Of a DNA stretch of 64,000 nt, positions 54,334 through 62,141 are shown one piece after another. Under the pieces are notes generated by a model, which was given only the letters and a program-made list of their open reading frames with translations, ran no database searches and had not been told where the DNA came from. The first letter of the stretch is position 1. Each line of letters opens with the position of its first letter. The translations under genes and the position numbers were made by a program. The stretch comes from Planctomycetota bacterium (GTDB lineage Bacteria > Planctomycetota > Phycisphaerae > Phycisphaerales > UBA1924). The stretch is taken from the NCBI GenBank assembly GCA_017303555.1, contig JAFLCN010000006.1, forward strand, positions 62,001-126,000. The letters are read 5' to 3'.

Positions 54334-56026
54334 CGTTCGTTGCGATCTCCTCCACGCTTTGGACCTGCTCGTCTTCCATGCCCTGCAGCACCCGGCGCAT
54401 CTCGAAGTCGTCGGTCTGGCCGCGGGTCACGAGGCGCTGGCCTTCTTCGAGAAGGGTCGTCATGCCGCGTTTGCAGGCGTGATCCCGGATCGCGCCGAGC
54501 TGCGCGCCGTGGGCGATCATGTGGCGCAGGGCGTCATCGATCAGCAGGAGCTCGAAGACGCCCAGGCGTCCCGCGTAGCCGGTATCGAGGCAACCTTCGC
54601 AGCCTTTGCCCCGGCATGCTTGATGCAGGCGCCGCACCAATCTCTGCGCCATCACGGTGGAGAGAGACGCGGCGACCAGGTACGGTTCGGCGCCCAGGTC
54701 GATCAGGCGTGTCACGGCGCTCGCGGCATCATTCGTATGGAGTGTGGAGAGGACCAGGTGCCCGGTGAGGCTCGCCTGCATCGCGATCCTGGTCGTTTCC
54801 GCATCGCGGATCTCGCCCACCATCACCACATCCGGATCCTGGCGGAGGATGTGACGCAGGCCGGTCGCGAACGTGACGCCTTTCTTGGGATTGATCTGGG
54901 ATTGGCTGATGGCGATGCCGGAGGTGGAGAGTTCGTACTCGATCGGGTCTTCGATCGTCATGATGTTGAGGTCGCCGCGCTTGCGCCCGGAGCGGCGGGG
55001 CTTGTGTTCCGGCGGAGCGCCGGAAACGCTCGAGGATGGGCCCTCGCCTCCGGTTGCGATGTGCCGGAGGAGCGTGTAGAGCGTGGTGGTCTTGCCCGAG
55101 CCTGTGGGGCCGGTGACGAGGATGATCCCGTGCGAGCGTTCGGCGCGATCGAGCAGCGAGGTTCGAACGCGCGTGGGCATCCCGAGACTGGCGAAATCGG
55201 CGAGGTGGGTGCCGCGGGCGTTGTCGAGCAGGCGGATGACGGCGCGCTCGCCGTAGTTGGTGGGGAGCGTGCTGATGCGGAGGTCGATGGAGCGAGCGGA
55301 CGGCGCATCGTGGGAAGGGGAGCGGGGTGGGGTGGGGGATGGGGGGCGGGATGATGGCGAGCGGGAACGCCCCATCGTCACCGTGGCGCGGCCATCCTGT
55401 GGCGCGTGGCGCTCCGCCACATCCATCTGCCCCATGACCTTGATACGGCTGATGAGCGCCTGTGTCAGGCTGTGGGGGACTTCGCGGGCGATGAAGAGCA
55501 CGCCGTCCACGCGGTAGCGCACGAGCGTGCGATCGGCGAGCGGCTGGATGTGGATGTCGCTCGCGTTCTTCGAGAGCGCTTCGAAGAACATGGCATCGAC
55601 GAGGCGGATGACCGGGCCCTTGCCGTCGAGGCTGAGGAGGTCGCGGTCGGTGGCTTTCAGGCTCTGCTCGATCGCGGAATCGAGGTCGGACTCGATGACT
55701 TCGATGATCGGTGTGCCCGGGGCGGCGTTGCCGCGCGATCGTGCCTCGAACGCGTCGTAGGCCTTGTCGATGTGGCGGGCGATCTCTTCATCGTCGAGAA
55801 CGGCGAACCTGATCGCGCGCCCCAGGCGCACGGAAAGGTTCAGCTTCACCGCGGGCGAGGTTCGCGACGAGACCTCGACGACCTCGGAGAGAGCGTCGCC
55901 GGCTGGCTGCTCCGTGCCCCGGCTGCACACCAGATGTCGGCGCGCGAAATCGCGCGGAACGAGCGTGAGAAAATCGTCCGAAGGCTCGGGATGTGCCGCG
56001 GCTGCTTTGGCTTCGATCAACTGCAT
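54326..56026 (-). CDS. gspE: T2SS/T4P assembly ATPase GspE
   Basis: 566 residues from the ATG at 56026. An N1-type domain (residues about 15-120) is followed by the ATPase. SDIHIQPLADRTLVRYRVDG starts the CTE, Walker A is GPTGSGKTTT, the Asp box TIEDPIEYEL, Walker B RQDPDVVMVGEIRDAET and the His box LTGHLVLSTLHTNDA. The zinc tetracysteine module is reduced to CRGKGCEGC. Two low-complexity insertions are unusual: a Ser/Pro-rich one before SIDLRISTLPTNYGER and a Ser/Gly/Arg-rich one before LNIMTIEDP. They lie in loops, so the enzyme should still work. A GTG at 56032 would add two residues. Confidence 0.92.
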   Translation of the reverse strand: MQLIEAKAAAAHPEPSDDFLTLVPRDFARRHLVCSRGTEQPAGDALSEVVEVSSRTSPAVKLNLSVRLGRAIRFAVLDDEEIARHIDKAYDAFEARSRGNAAPGTPIIEVIESDLDSAIEQSLKATDRDLLSLDGKGPVIRLVDAMFFEALSKNASDIHIQPLADRTLVRYRVDGVLFIAREVPHSLTQALISRIKVMGQMDVAERHAPQDGRATVTMGRSRSPSSRPPSPTPPRSPSHDAPSARSIDLRISTLPTNYGERAVIRLLDNARGTHLADFASLGMPTRVRTSLLDRAERSHGIILVTGPTGSGKTTTLYTLLRHIATGGEGPSSSVSGAPPEHKPRRSGRKRGDLNIMTIEDPIEYELSTSGIAISQSQINPKKGVTFATGLRHILRQDPDVVMVGEIRDAETTRIAMQASLTGHLVLSTLHTNDAASAVTRLIDLGAEPYLVAASLSTVMAQRLVRRLHQACRGKGCEGCLDTGYAGRLGVFELLLIDDALRHMIAHGAQLGAIRDHACKRGMTTLLEEGQRLVTRGQTDDFEMRRVLQGMEDEQVQSVEEIATNDA

Positions 56027-56069
56027 GGTCACTCGGCATCGCTCTCGAAGTCGTGAATCGCTCTGGTGG

Positions 56070-58403
56070 TTAGCGGATGACCCGCGGCGTCATGGTGGGG
56101 AATCCATCGGAGACGCCCGCGTTCTTGAGCCCTTCGCGCCGGATCGTGGCGTCGGTCAGATACTTAAGGTCGTTGAGCTGCTGATCGCGCAGCACGGCGG
56201 CGCGGATGAAAACGAAGAATCGCTGACGCGAGGTCGAGTTGTCGCGCGTCTTGAACAACTCGCCGACGAGGGGGATGTCGCCGACGTAGGGCACCTGAGA
56301 GACATTCCTGCCGTCGCTGATCAGCTCGATGCCCCCGACGACGACGGTGTGTCCGTCGGGGATTGTCGCGTTGCTGCTCACGTTGTTCTGCTGTCGCGCT
56401 GGAGGAAGGCCGTTCGCCGGCGGCGCGCCGACGAAAGAGCTGAGGGAGAGCGAGTACTCGAGGACGAGCTGATCGGCCTCGGCGATCTGCGGTTTCACGC
56501 TGATGGTCGTGCCGGCGTCCTGCGTGCCGCCGAAACTTGTGGTCGTGCCTGCGCCGCTGGTCGTGTTGCTCACGGTGTACGGCTGCTGCAGAACAGAGTT
56601 GAACGAGGCTTCCTTGTTGTTGTTCACCAGCACGCGGGGCAGGCTCTTGGTCGAGCCGTCGGAGATGGTTTCGAGCGCCTTGATGATCGCGGCAAAGTCG
56701 CCGGGGTTCAGGATCGCGCCCGTGAATCCCTGCGAGGCGTTGGGGGTGACATTGCCGCCCGCGCCGCTGCTCAGACCAAAGAGCGAACTGAGCGTGTAGA
56801 AATTGCCGGCGAACTGGCCCATCTTCTGCAGCTCGATGCCCAGGTTCATCGCGTCCTGCTCGCTCAGGCTGACCAGATAGACCTCGAGCATCACCTGCGG
56901 CTGGCGCACATCGAGTTGGCGGAGAAGGAGCTCGAGCTGCGCCAGCATGCGGGGCTCGGCGATCGCGATCAGCGTGTTGGTGCCCTCATCGGCCGTAATC
57001 GAGAGCCCCGCGACCGGTGACCCCGCGCGCGCCGGAGAACGCACGCCGATGGCGTTGCCGCCCGTCCAGACGTTTGCAGGACCCGGCCCCGCGCCGGGCA
57101 CCGGTGGCACCACGACGGGCATCACGCTGCTCTGCGAGGGATCGTCGGGGCGGAGCGTGCGCTGGGCGCCCGCCTCGCGGACGGAGGTTGCGCCGGGACC
57201 GAGACCGGAACTCTCGATGGATGAGGTGTTCTCGAGCGCGCCCGCGGCAATGAGTGATTGCAGGGTCTGGAGCACCTCGCTCACCGGGCGATTGCGGACC
57301 GGGAAGGCGCGAACGGGGCGTGCCGCGGATTGGGGCGTGGCGTCGAGGCGTTCGAGGATCGCGGCGATTCGCTCGTGCTGCGTGGGCGTCGCGGTAACGA
57401 TGAGCGTGCCCGTGAGATCGTCGGTGACCACCCGGAGGCGATCATCGATCGGCGGGGCAGTCCCGCCGGGGGTTGGCGCAGCGCCGGTCCGTTCGCGGAC
57501 GGTCTGCTCGATGAGGTTCGCGACCTCTTTGGCGCTGAACACCTTGGGCGTGTAGTCGCGGGTGATGACGATCTCGCGCTGGTCGAGCGCCGCGATCAGC
57601 CGGAGCCAGTCGCCGCGGGCTTCCGCCGGGGCGAGGAGAAGGAGCGATCGGCCATCGGGCGCGACGGTCACTTCGCCCCGGAGCTTTTCGCCGGAAACCG
57701 CGTCGCGCTTGGCCGCGACCTGGGTCACGGCGGCCTGGAGCGCCGCAGCCGGGATGTTCCGCGCCTCGATCGCCAGGGGCGTGAGCTCTTCGCGTGGAGA
57801 ATCCAGGGTCGAAAGGAGCTTCATCGCCTCTTCGACGCGCGAGGCGAGATCGCTGACGAGCAGAAGGCCCGAATCACCGATGGGCGAGGCGGTTCCAACG
57901 TTCCTAGTCAGAAAGGGCTTGAGCGCATCCGCGAGCTCCTTTGCGGAACGGAACTTCGGCCGGACAATCTGCTGCACGAATCCGGCACGGAGCGCACCGT
58001 CGGGCGCGGACGCCTCGAACTGCACACCCGAAGCGCTCGGCGCATCGGCAAGCTTGACAAGCGAGAGCACGCGTGCGCTCGGGCTGCGCACGAGGGCGAG
58101 CTGCCTGGATGCGAGCACCTGGTTGGTGAGCGTCCACAGTTCTTCGGGCGTGACGTCTTGGACGCCTCGCAGCGTGACCGAACCCTGGCCGGGCTTGAGA
58201 AGTGCCGCGTCGAACTCAAGCGGGATTTCGAGCGTGTTCGCGGTAAGGATGACCAGGCCGGAGAGATCGACTTGTTCGGGCAGGGCGAGACGTTGGCCGG
58301 GCGCGGCCCAATGAGCGTTTGCCCCGATCGGAAATCCGCCCGCGAGCAGGCTCGCCGCGAGCAGAAGAATGTGCGGACGCAGTGCTTGACGCGAGTGGGG
58401 CAT
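56070..58403 (-). CDS. gspD: T2SS outer membrane secretin GspD
   Basis: 777 residues. A signal peptide (HILLLAASLLAGGFPIGANA) precedes an N0-like domain (VDLSGLVILTANTLEIPLEF). Repeated secretin-N modules follow (KFRSAKELADALKPFL; VFSAKEVANLIEQTVRERTG with TGTLIVTATPTQHERIAAIL; RAFPVRNRPVSEVLQTLQSL; NTLIAIAEPRMLAQLELLLR). The secretin barrel (about 515-740) has VMLEVYLVSLSEQDAMNLGI, TVVVGGIELISDGR and VPYVGDIPLVGELFK. It is the first gene of the six-gene minus-strand operon; AAAGG precedes the ATG. gspF and gspG are not in the window. Confidence 0.93.
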   Translation of the reverse strand: MPHSRQALRPHILLLAASLLAGGFPIGANAHWAAPGQRLALPEQVDLSGLVILTANTLEIPLEFDAALLKPGQGSVTLRGVQDVTPEELWTLTNQVLASRQLALVRSPSARVLSLVKLADAPSASGVQFEASAPDGALRAGFVQQIVRPKFRSAKELADALKPFLTRNVGTASPIGDSGLLLVSDLASRVEEAMKLLSTLDSPREELTPLAIEARNIPAAALQAAVTQVAAKRDAVSGEKLRGEVTVAPDGRSLLLLAPAEARGDWLRLIAALDQREIVITRDYTPKVFSAKEVANLIEQTVRERTGAAPTPGGTAPPIDDRLRVVTDDLTGTLIVTATPTQHERIAAILERLDATPQSAARPVRAFPVRNRPVSEVLQTLQSLIAAGALENTSSIESSGLGPGATSVREAGAQRTLRPDDPSQSSVMPVVVPPVPGAGPGPANVWTGGNAIGVRSPARAGSPVAGLSITADEGTNTLIAIAEPRMLAQLELLLRQLDVRQPQVMLEVYLVSLSEQDAMNLGIELQKMGQFAGNFYTLSSLFGLSSGAGGNVTPNASQGFTGAILNPGDFAAIIKALETISDGSTKSLPRVLVNNNKEASFNSVLQQPYTVSNTTSGAGTTTSFGGTQDAGTTISVKPQIAEADQLVLEYSLSLSSFVGAPPANGLPPARQQNNVSSNATIPDGHTVVVGGIELISDGRNVSQVPYVGDIPLVGELFKTRDNSTSRQRFFVFIRAAVLRDQQLNDLKYLTDATIRREGLKNAGVSDGFPTMTPRVIR

Positions 58404-58798
58404 GCGCTGCCTTTCTCGGCCGAGTGTAACAAAGGTTCAATCCACAGATTTGAGGATTGAATTGTGGATAAAGGCAGGAGCGATCAGGGTGCGGGGCGGG
58501 ATTGGGGATGTCTGCAGATGGCACTGCGAGGCGGGCCGGGAGGATCGGGCACGGAGCGCCGGACGCATGGGAAGTGCTGCACTGACAAGCAGTTCGGCAA
58601 GACTGCCCGGCGATCGGGAGGGGCATGGGCCCGCGCGACCACGCCCGCGATGATCCCGCGTGCCCGGCCGGAGTGAACCCCATCGGGTGCTTGGGCGCCT
58701 CAATTCTGTGGATGGTCGTGGGTGTAGCTTTCACGACACGAACGCTTCGATCGTGTGCGAACGCAGTCGCGACTCTTAGGAACGGCGACGCACTGACA
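58404..58798. other. Gap between gspD and the RHS fragment
   Basis: No gene is supported. AATCCACA (58439-58446) and TGTGGATAA (58463-58471, a perfect DnaA-box 9-mer) face each other 16 bp apart in front of gspD. The frame of the RHS gene is open back to 58625, but its translation before 58799 does not resemble RHS sequence. Confidence 0.4.
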
Positions 58799-60085
58799 AT
58801 GCCGCGCGAGCGGTTCGTGTACCATGCGGCGGGCATGGATGGAAGAGGATCATCGAGCTACATCGACGACGTGATCCTGCGTGAACGCGAGGACGGGACG
58901 AGCTGGACTGGCTCGTCAACGGCGAGCCTGACCAACCGGCTGTATTACCTGCAGAACTGGCGGCACGACGTGGTAGCGTTGGTGACGCCGGCCTGCGGGA
59001 TCATCGAGCGCACGCGGTACACGAGCTACGGGATGCCGAGCACGATGACGGGCGGCGACTTTGACCACAATCTCGTGGTGGACGACGACGACTTCCTGCT
59101 ATTCCAGGTTCCGTACACGAACGTCGAGGCGGTGGATTACCGAGCGAGCACGGACCGGTTGAGCGAGTACAGCGAGTACGACCTGGACGTGGACGGAGAG
59201 GTGGGCGACGGCGACTTCGGGGTGTTTGTGGTGGCGTACGACCGGTTCAACTGCGCGTTGCCGGGCGAGCTGTCGCACCGGGATGCTGACCCAAATGCCG
59301 ACATCGACAGCAGGATCGGGTATGCGGGGTATCAGTGGGTGTCACGAACGGAAGCATATTGTCAACGTGCCCGTATGTTTTCTCCGCAACGCAGATGGCT
59401 CTCGCGTGACCAAAGGGGCTACCACGATGGCATTAGCTTGACAACATATTGTCGCGAATCGCCAGTCCGATACATAGACCCCTTCGGCCGCCGAGAGGCG
59501 GATACAATAGGCACGCCTGAAATGCATCGTCCGCTCCCTGTTGTTACACACGGGTGCGGCGGAAGTTTAGTTGAACAGGCGCTTCAGGACCCTCGCGTTC
59601 GTGAAATCCAGAAAACAGCAGAAAAAATCTGCGGTCAATCATTAGAACCACATCGCGATCTATCTGATTATACAGAAATTACGATAATATGCCAGCAGTG
59701 TGACGTCCCTACAACTGAATATCAAATGCCACCAAGGATATCCATGTGCATCAAGGGCCAAGTTAAATATAATCTTGATGATTACGTTGACTTTGTCTCC
59801 CACGAATTGACTCACGCTGCTCGACTTTGCCAGAAGGGCAGTCTGTATTCTAATCTGGACAATGCAATTTGCGAAGAAGCAGAGGGATATGCCGCGCAGC
59901 CCAACAATCCGATTCGATATAATCCGAGCGATGTGGGGTCCGGTCATACCACTTGCGGCAATGTCTGCGCATCGGCCCAGTCAGCGTGCGGCCTTTTGAC
60001 GTATTGGTTTGGCGATTGTTATAAATCGTGCTTGAACCGATGTCAGCAAATTATATCGAAATGCAAGCATGGTAACTGCCCATGA
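58799..60085 (+). CDS. 5'-truncated RHS protein with zincin-like (HELTH) toxin tip
   Basis: 428 residues from the ATG at 58799. It starts inside an RHS core region (FVYHAAGMDGRGSSSYIDDV, LYYLQNWRHDVVALVTPACG, RTRYTSYGMP), so most RHS repeats are missing. A dockerin-like insert follows (GGDFDHNLVVDDDDF and YDLDVDGEVGDGDFG), then the core end RMFSPQRRWLSRDQRGYHDG and YIDPFGR. The tip (about residues 235-428) is Cys-rich and contains VSHELTHAARL with EEAEGYAAQ downstream, a likely zinc metallopeptidase site. From about 59,350 the DNA is visibly AT-richer. The next gene starts within its stop codon. It is either an orphan tip or a decayed RHS gene; delivery is uncertain. Confidence 0.72.
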   Translation: MPRERFVYHAAGMDGRGSSSYIDDVILREREDGTSWTGSSTASLTNRLYYLQNWRHDVVALVTPACGIIERTRYTSYGMPSTMTGGDFDHNLVVDDDDFLLFQVPYTNVEAVDYRASTDRLSEYSEYDLDVDGEVGDGDFGVFVVAYDRFNCALPGELSHRDADPNADIDSRIGYAGYQWVSRTEAYCQRARMFSPQRRWLSRDQRGYHDGISLTTYCRESPVRYIDPFGRREADTIGTPEMHRPLPVVTHGCGGSLVEQALQDPRVREIQKTAEKICGQSLEPHRDLSDYTEITIICQQCDVPTTEYQMPPRISMCIKGQVKYNLDDYVDFVSHELTHAARLCQKGSLYSNLDNAICEEAEGYAAQPNNPIRYNPSDVGSGHTTCGNVCASAQSACGLLTYWFGDCYKSCLNRCQQIISKCKHGNCP

Positions 60086-60672
60086 TTCGACCTGCACGCA
60101 TAATTGCTCCAGCAGTTTTTGTGTTCTTCCCCCTATTGTGGATTGGGGTCTACCGATCTCAAAACACCACTTCGCGGGTGTGGTTGCAGCGATACACTTT
60201 GGATGCGGGCGCGGCATTTGTAACGTTGCAGTCAGAGCAGCGAGGAGTCTTTCCAATATGGGGATACAAAAAATGGACTGGGCGAATCATATGGAATGAG
60301 GACAATGTTTCGACGGCGACAACCAAGCGAAACCAACAATTGGTGGATAGAGCACGCGCGGATTTGTTAGTACTTTCGGGTTTGTCATCGGTTCCAGACC
60401 AGCATGTTGATATTGGTGGCGTCTGGATATTTTCGGAGACGAAGCTCAACTTGTGGATGATTTGTACTGTTATTTGGGGCGTGGCGGGCGTTATGTTTGG
60501 GTGGTTAATCGTTGTGCGTGTTTGTAGTTCTATAGCAAAGAACAGACAGCGACGGTGGGAACAATCTGTCGCGGCGTCCGTTTGTCCGCAATGTGGTTAT
60601 TCTCTTGATACTGGCAAGAACTGTTCGGAGTGTGGCTTTGGAAAAGGGACTCAAGCATCCAACATGCGCTGA
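60082..60672 (+). CDS. Membrane protein with zinc ribbon; candidate immunity protein to the RHS tip
   Basis: 196 residues, overlapping the RHS stop by ATGA. TM helices lie near the N-terminus (IIAPAVFVFFPLLWIGVY) and in the middle (MICTVIWGVAGVMFGWLIVV), with an extracytoplasmic loop between. A cytoplasmic zinc ribbon CPQCGYSLDTGKNCSECG ends the protein. Base composition is as AT-rich as the toxin tip. Tight coupling after a toxin tip suggests immunity, but the zinc-ribbon layout is common in planctomycetes and also seen at 19989-20393, so this is only a hypothesis. Confidence 0.65.
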   Translation: MIRPARIIAPAVFVFFPLLWIGVYRSQNTTSRVWLQRYTLDAGAAFVTLQSEQRGVFPIWGYKKWTGRIIWNEDNVSTATTKRNQQLVDRARADLLVLSGLSSVPDQHVDIGGVWIFSETKLNLWMICTVIWGVAGVMFGWLIVVRVCSSIAKNRQRRWEQSVAASVCPQCGYSLDTGKNCSECGFGKGTQASNMR

Positions 60673-60752
60673 TACAAATTCCGATTGCATATTGCGTTTC
60701 TTTGCATTCGGGCTCCCAATTGTCCACAGGGGGAGGTGTCATTGGCCTGCTC
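60671..60752 (-). repeat. Palindromic element, copy E (degenerate half)
   Basis: It starts GATACAAATTCCGATTGCAT, aligning with the left ends of copies A and B, then TTGCGTTTCTTTGCATT and a mutated palindrome around CCACAGGGGGAGGTGTCATT. The right half is lost. It begins at the stop codon of the preceding gene. Confidence 0.7.
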
Positions 60753-60819
60753 CCCGAATTCTGATCCAGCGCCCATGAAAGTCCCGACCGGCCGCGGCAA
60801 CCCCGTGCGAATCTGGACC

Positions 60820-61000
60820 ATGAGACGGACATGGCTTTTGCGGAACAAATCATGCGAAAGCTGCTTGAAGCGGACGCGATGGCCGCGGCGGGCCGGGACG
60901 TCGCGCAGGTCATCCTGCACCTGGGCGTAAGCGAGCAGAAGTGCCGATGGTGTCGCAGCGACCGAACGATGGGCGCGATCGGCAGCGCAAGGGGGAACTG
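60820..61000 (+). pseudogene. IS3-family transposase OrfA remnant
   Basis: After an ATG (60820) and one frame change, FAEQIMRKLLEADAMAAAGR and DVAQVILHLGVSEQK match the start of IS3-type OrfA helix-turn-helix proteins (EQI-x-KLREAD...LGVSEQTYYRWR pattern). The match fades after RW, and no OrfB or inverted repeats are seen. It lies between the RHS pair and tRNA-Ser, supporting past element activity here. Confidence 0.6.
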
Positions 61001-61126
61001 CGGAGGGAGGTTCCGGGGAAGGGGGGCAGATTGTGCAGACTGCGGACTCTGCGGCGTTGCACACGAGCGCAGAACCGGGGCCGAGTCCGCGCGAGGGGGC
61101 TCGAGAATCGGAAGACGAAATCAAGC

Positions 61127-61212
61127 GGAGAGGGGGGGATTCGAACCCCCGATACACTTGCGCGTATACAGCATTTCCAGTGCTGCTCCTTCAGCCGCTC
61201 GGACACCTCTCC
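61127..61212 (-). tRNA. tRNA-Ser (anticodon GGA)
   Basis: An 86-nt minus-strand cloverleaf: acceptor GGAGAGG/CCTCTCC, anticodon loop CTGGAAA (GGA, reads TCC), a long variable arm (TATACGCGCAAGTGTAT) and T arm GGGGGTTCGAATCCCCC. CCA is not encoded. Confidence 0.95.
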
Positions 61213-61228
61213 GGAGAAGGGCGGGAGT

Positions 61229-62005
61229 TTAGGACGCAAACGCGGTGCTGTCTTTGGGGCGGGGCGTCAGTCGTTCGGCGAGGCGCGAACCCCAGCGGGA
61301 CCGCATGGCGACCGAAGCGATCCACCAACCGAGCCCCGCGCCCACCAAGACGTCGCTCGGGTAGTGTGCTCCCAGGACGACGCGGGCGGTGCAGACCAGG
61401 ATGACCAGCACGATGCAGAGCCAGCGCAGCTTGGAATAGAGGATTGTGAGCGTGACGGCGAGGGATGCCGCGGCGAGCGCGTGGCTGCTGGGCATCGACC
61501 AGAGGTCGCTCGCGACGCCGCTGCCGTAGTCCCAGGCGTGGATGAGTGCGCGCGAGCCGTCCTTGAGTTCGACGGGGTACTTGCCGATCGGGCCCAGGAC
61601 GTACATCGGGTCGTTGAAGAGCGGGCGCGGGCGGCCGATGAAGATCTTGAGGAGGTGGCCGAGCACGCCGGCGAGGGTTGCCGCGGCGATCCAGTCGTAA
61701 AGGCGCGACCATTTCCAATCGGTGGGGCGGCGGTCGAGGATGAGGAAGACCAGCATCAGGATGACAACGCTGCTGATCGCGCCGAACTGCTGGAGGAATT
61801 CGAGCTCGCGTTTCAGATCGCCGCCGACGCGGTGAGAAGAGGTCCAGGCGCGGACAGCGCCGTCGAGCGGGATGATCGAGAGGCCGGCGATGATGGGCAG
61901 GACGGGCCAGAAGCCCGGGCCGATGAGCGAGCCGGGTTCGAGCAGCGGATCGTCGGGGCGCTCGCTCTGTGGCGCCGCGTTGAATTGGTTGCCGGCTTGA
62001 TCCAT
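61229..62005 (-). CDS. PAP2-family membrane phosphatase
   Basis: 258 residues from the ATG at 62005. The three acid-phosphatase motifs are present: KIFIGRPRP (motif 1), MPSSHALAAA (motif 2, with SSH instead of SGH) and ARVVLGAHYPSDVLVG (motif 3, with Ala for the usual Ser before Arg). About six TM helices surround them (VVILMLVFLILD, AATLAGVLGHLL, CIVLVILVCTARVVLGAHYP). Family members dephosphorylate undecaprenyl or phosphatidate substrates in the membrane. It is divergent from the glycosyltransferase gene, so a role in lipid-linked sugar recycling is possible. Confidence 0.9.
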   Translation of the reverse strand: MDQAGNQFNAAPQSERPDDPLLEPGSLIGPGFWPVLPIIAGLSIIPLDGAVRAWTSSHRVGGDLKRELEFLQQFGAISSVVILMLVFLILDRRPTDWKWSRLYDWIAAATLAGVLGHLLKIFIGRPRPLFNDPMYVLGPIGKYPVELKDGSRALIHAWDYGSGVASDLWSMPSSHALAAASLAVTLTILYSKLRWLCIVLVILVCTARVVLGAHYPSDVLVGAGLGWWIASVAMRSRWGSRLAERLTPRPKDSTAFAS

Positions 62006-62141
62006 TCTCGCAGATTGTTGCCGGTCGCGTGGCCGGTCGCCGAAACGGTCGCTCCACTGGTCGCTCCACTGGCCGCTTGACAGTTGGCGCGAGCGCCCTT
62101 CCAATTCACACTTGGAATCCACGCTCCAACCGAACCGAACG

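Noticed and set aside
54326..58403. Calling the secretion operon a type IV pilus (pilQ/pilB/pilP/pilN/pilO)
   Set aside because: The order gspD-gspE-gspC-like with no pilM, pilT or major pilin nearby favours T2SS, although the L and M components are PilN/PilO-like in size.
58439..58471. Two facing DnaA-box-like sequences (AATCCACA, TGTGGATAA) upstream of gspD
   Set aside because: One perfect 9-mer is expected by chance about once in two windows of this size. There is no cluster, no AT-rich unwinding element and no dnaA/dnaN/gyrB nearby.
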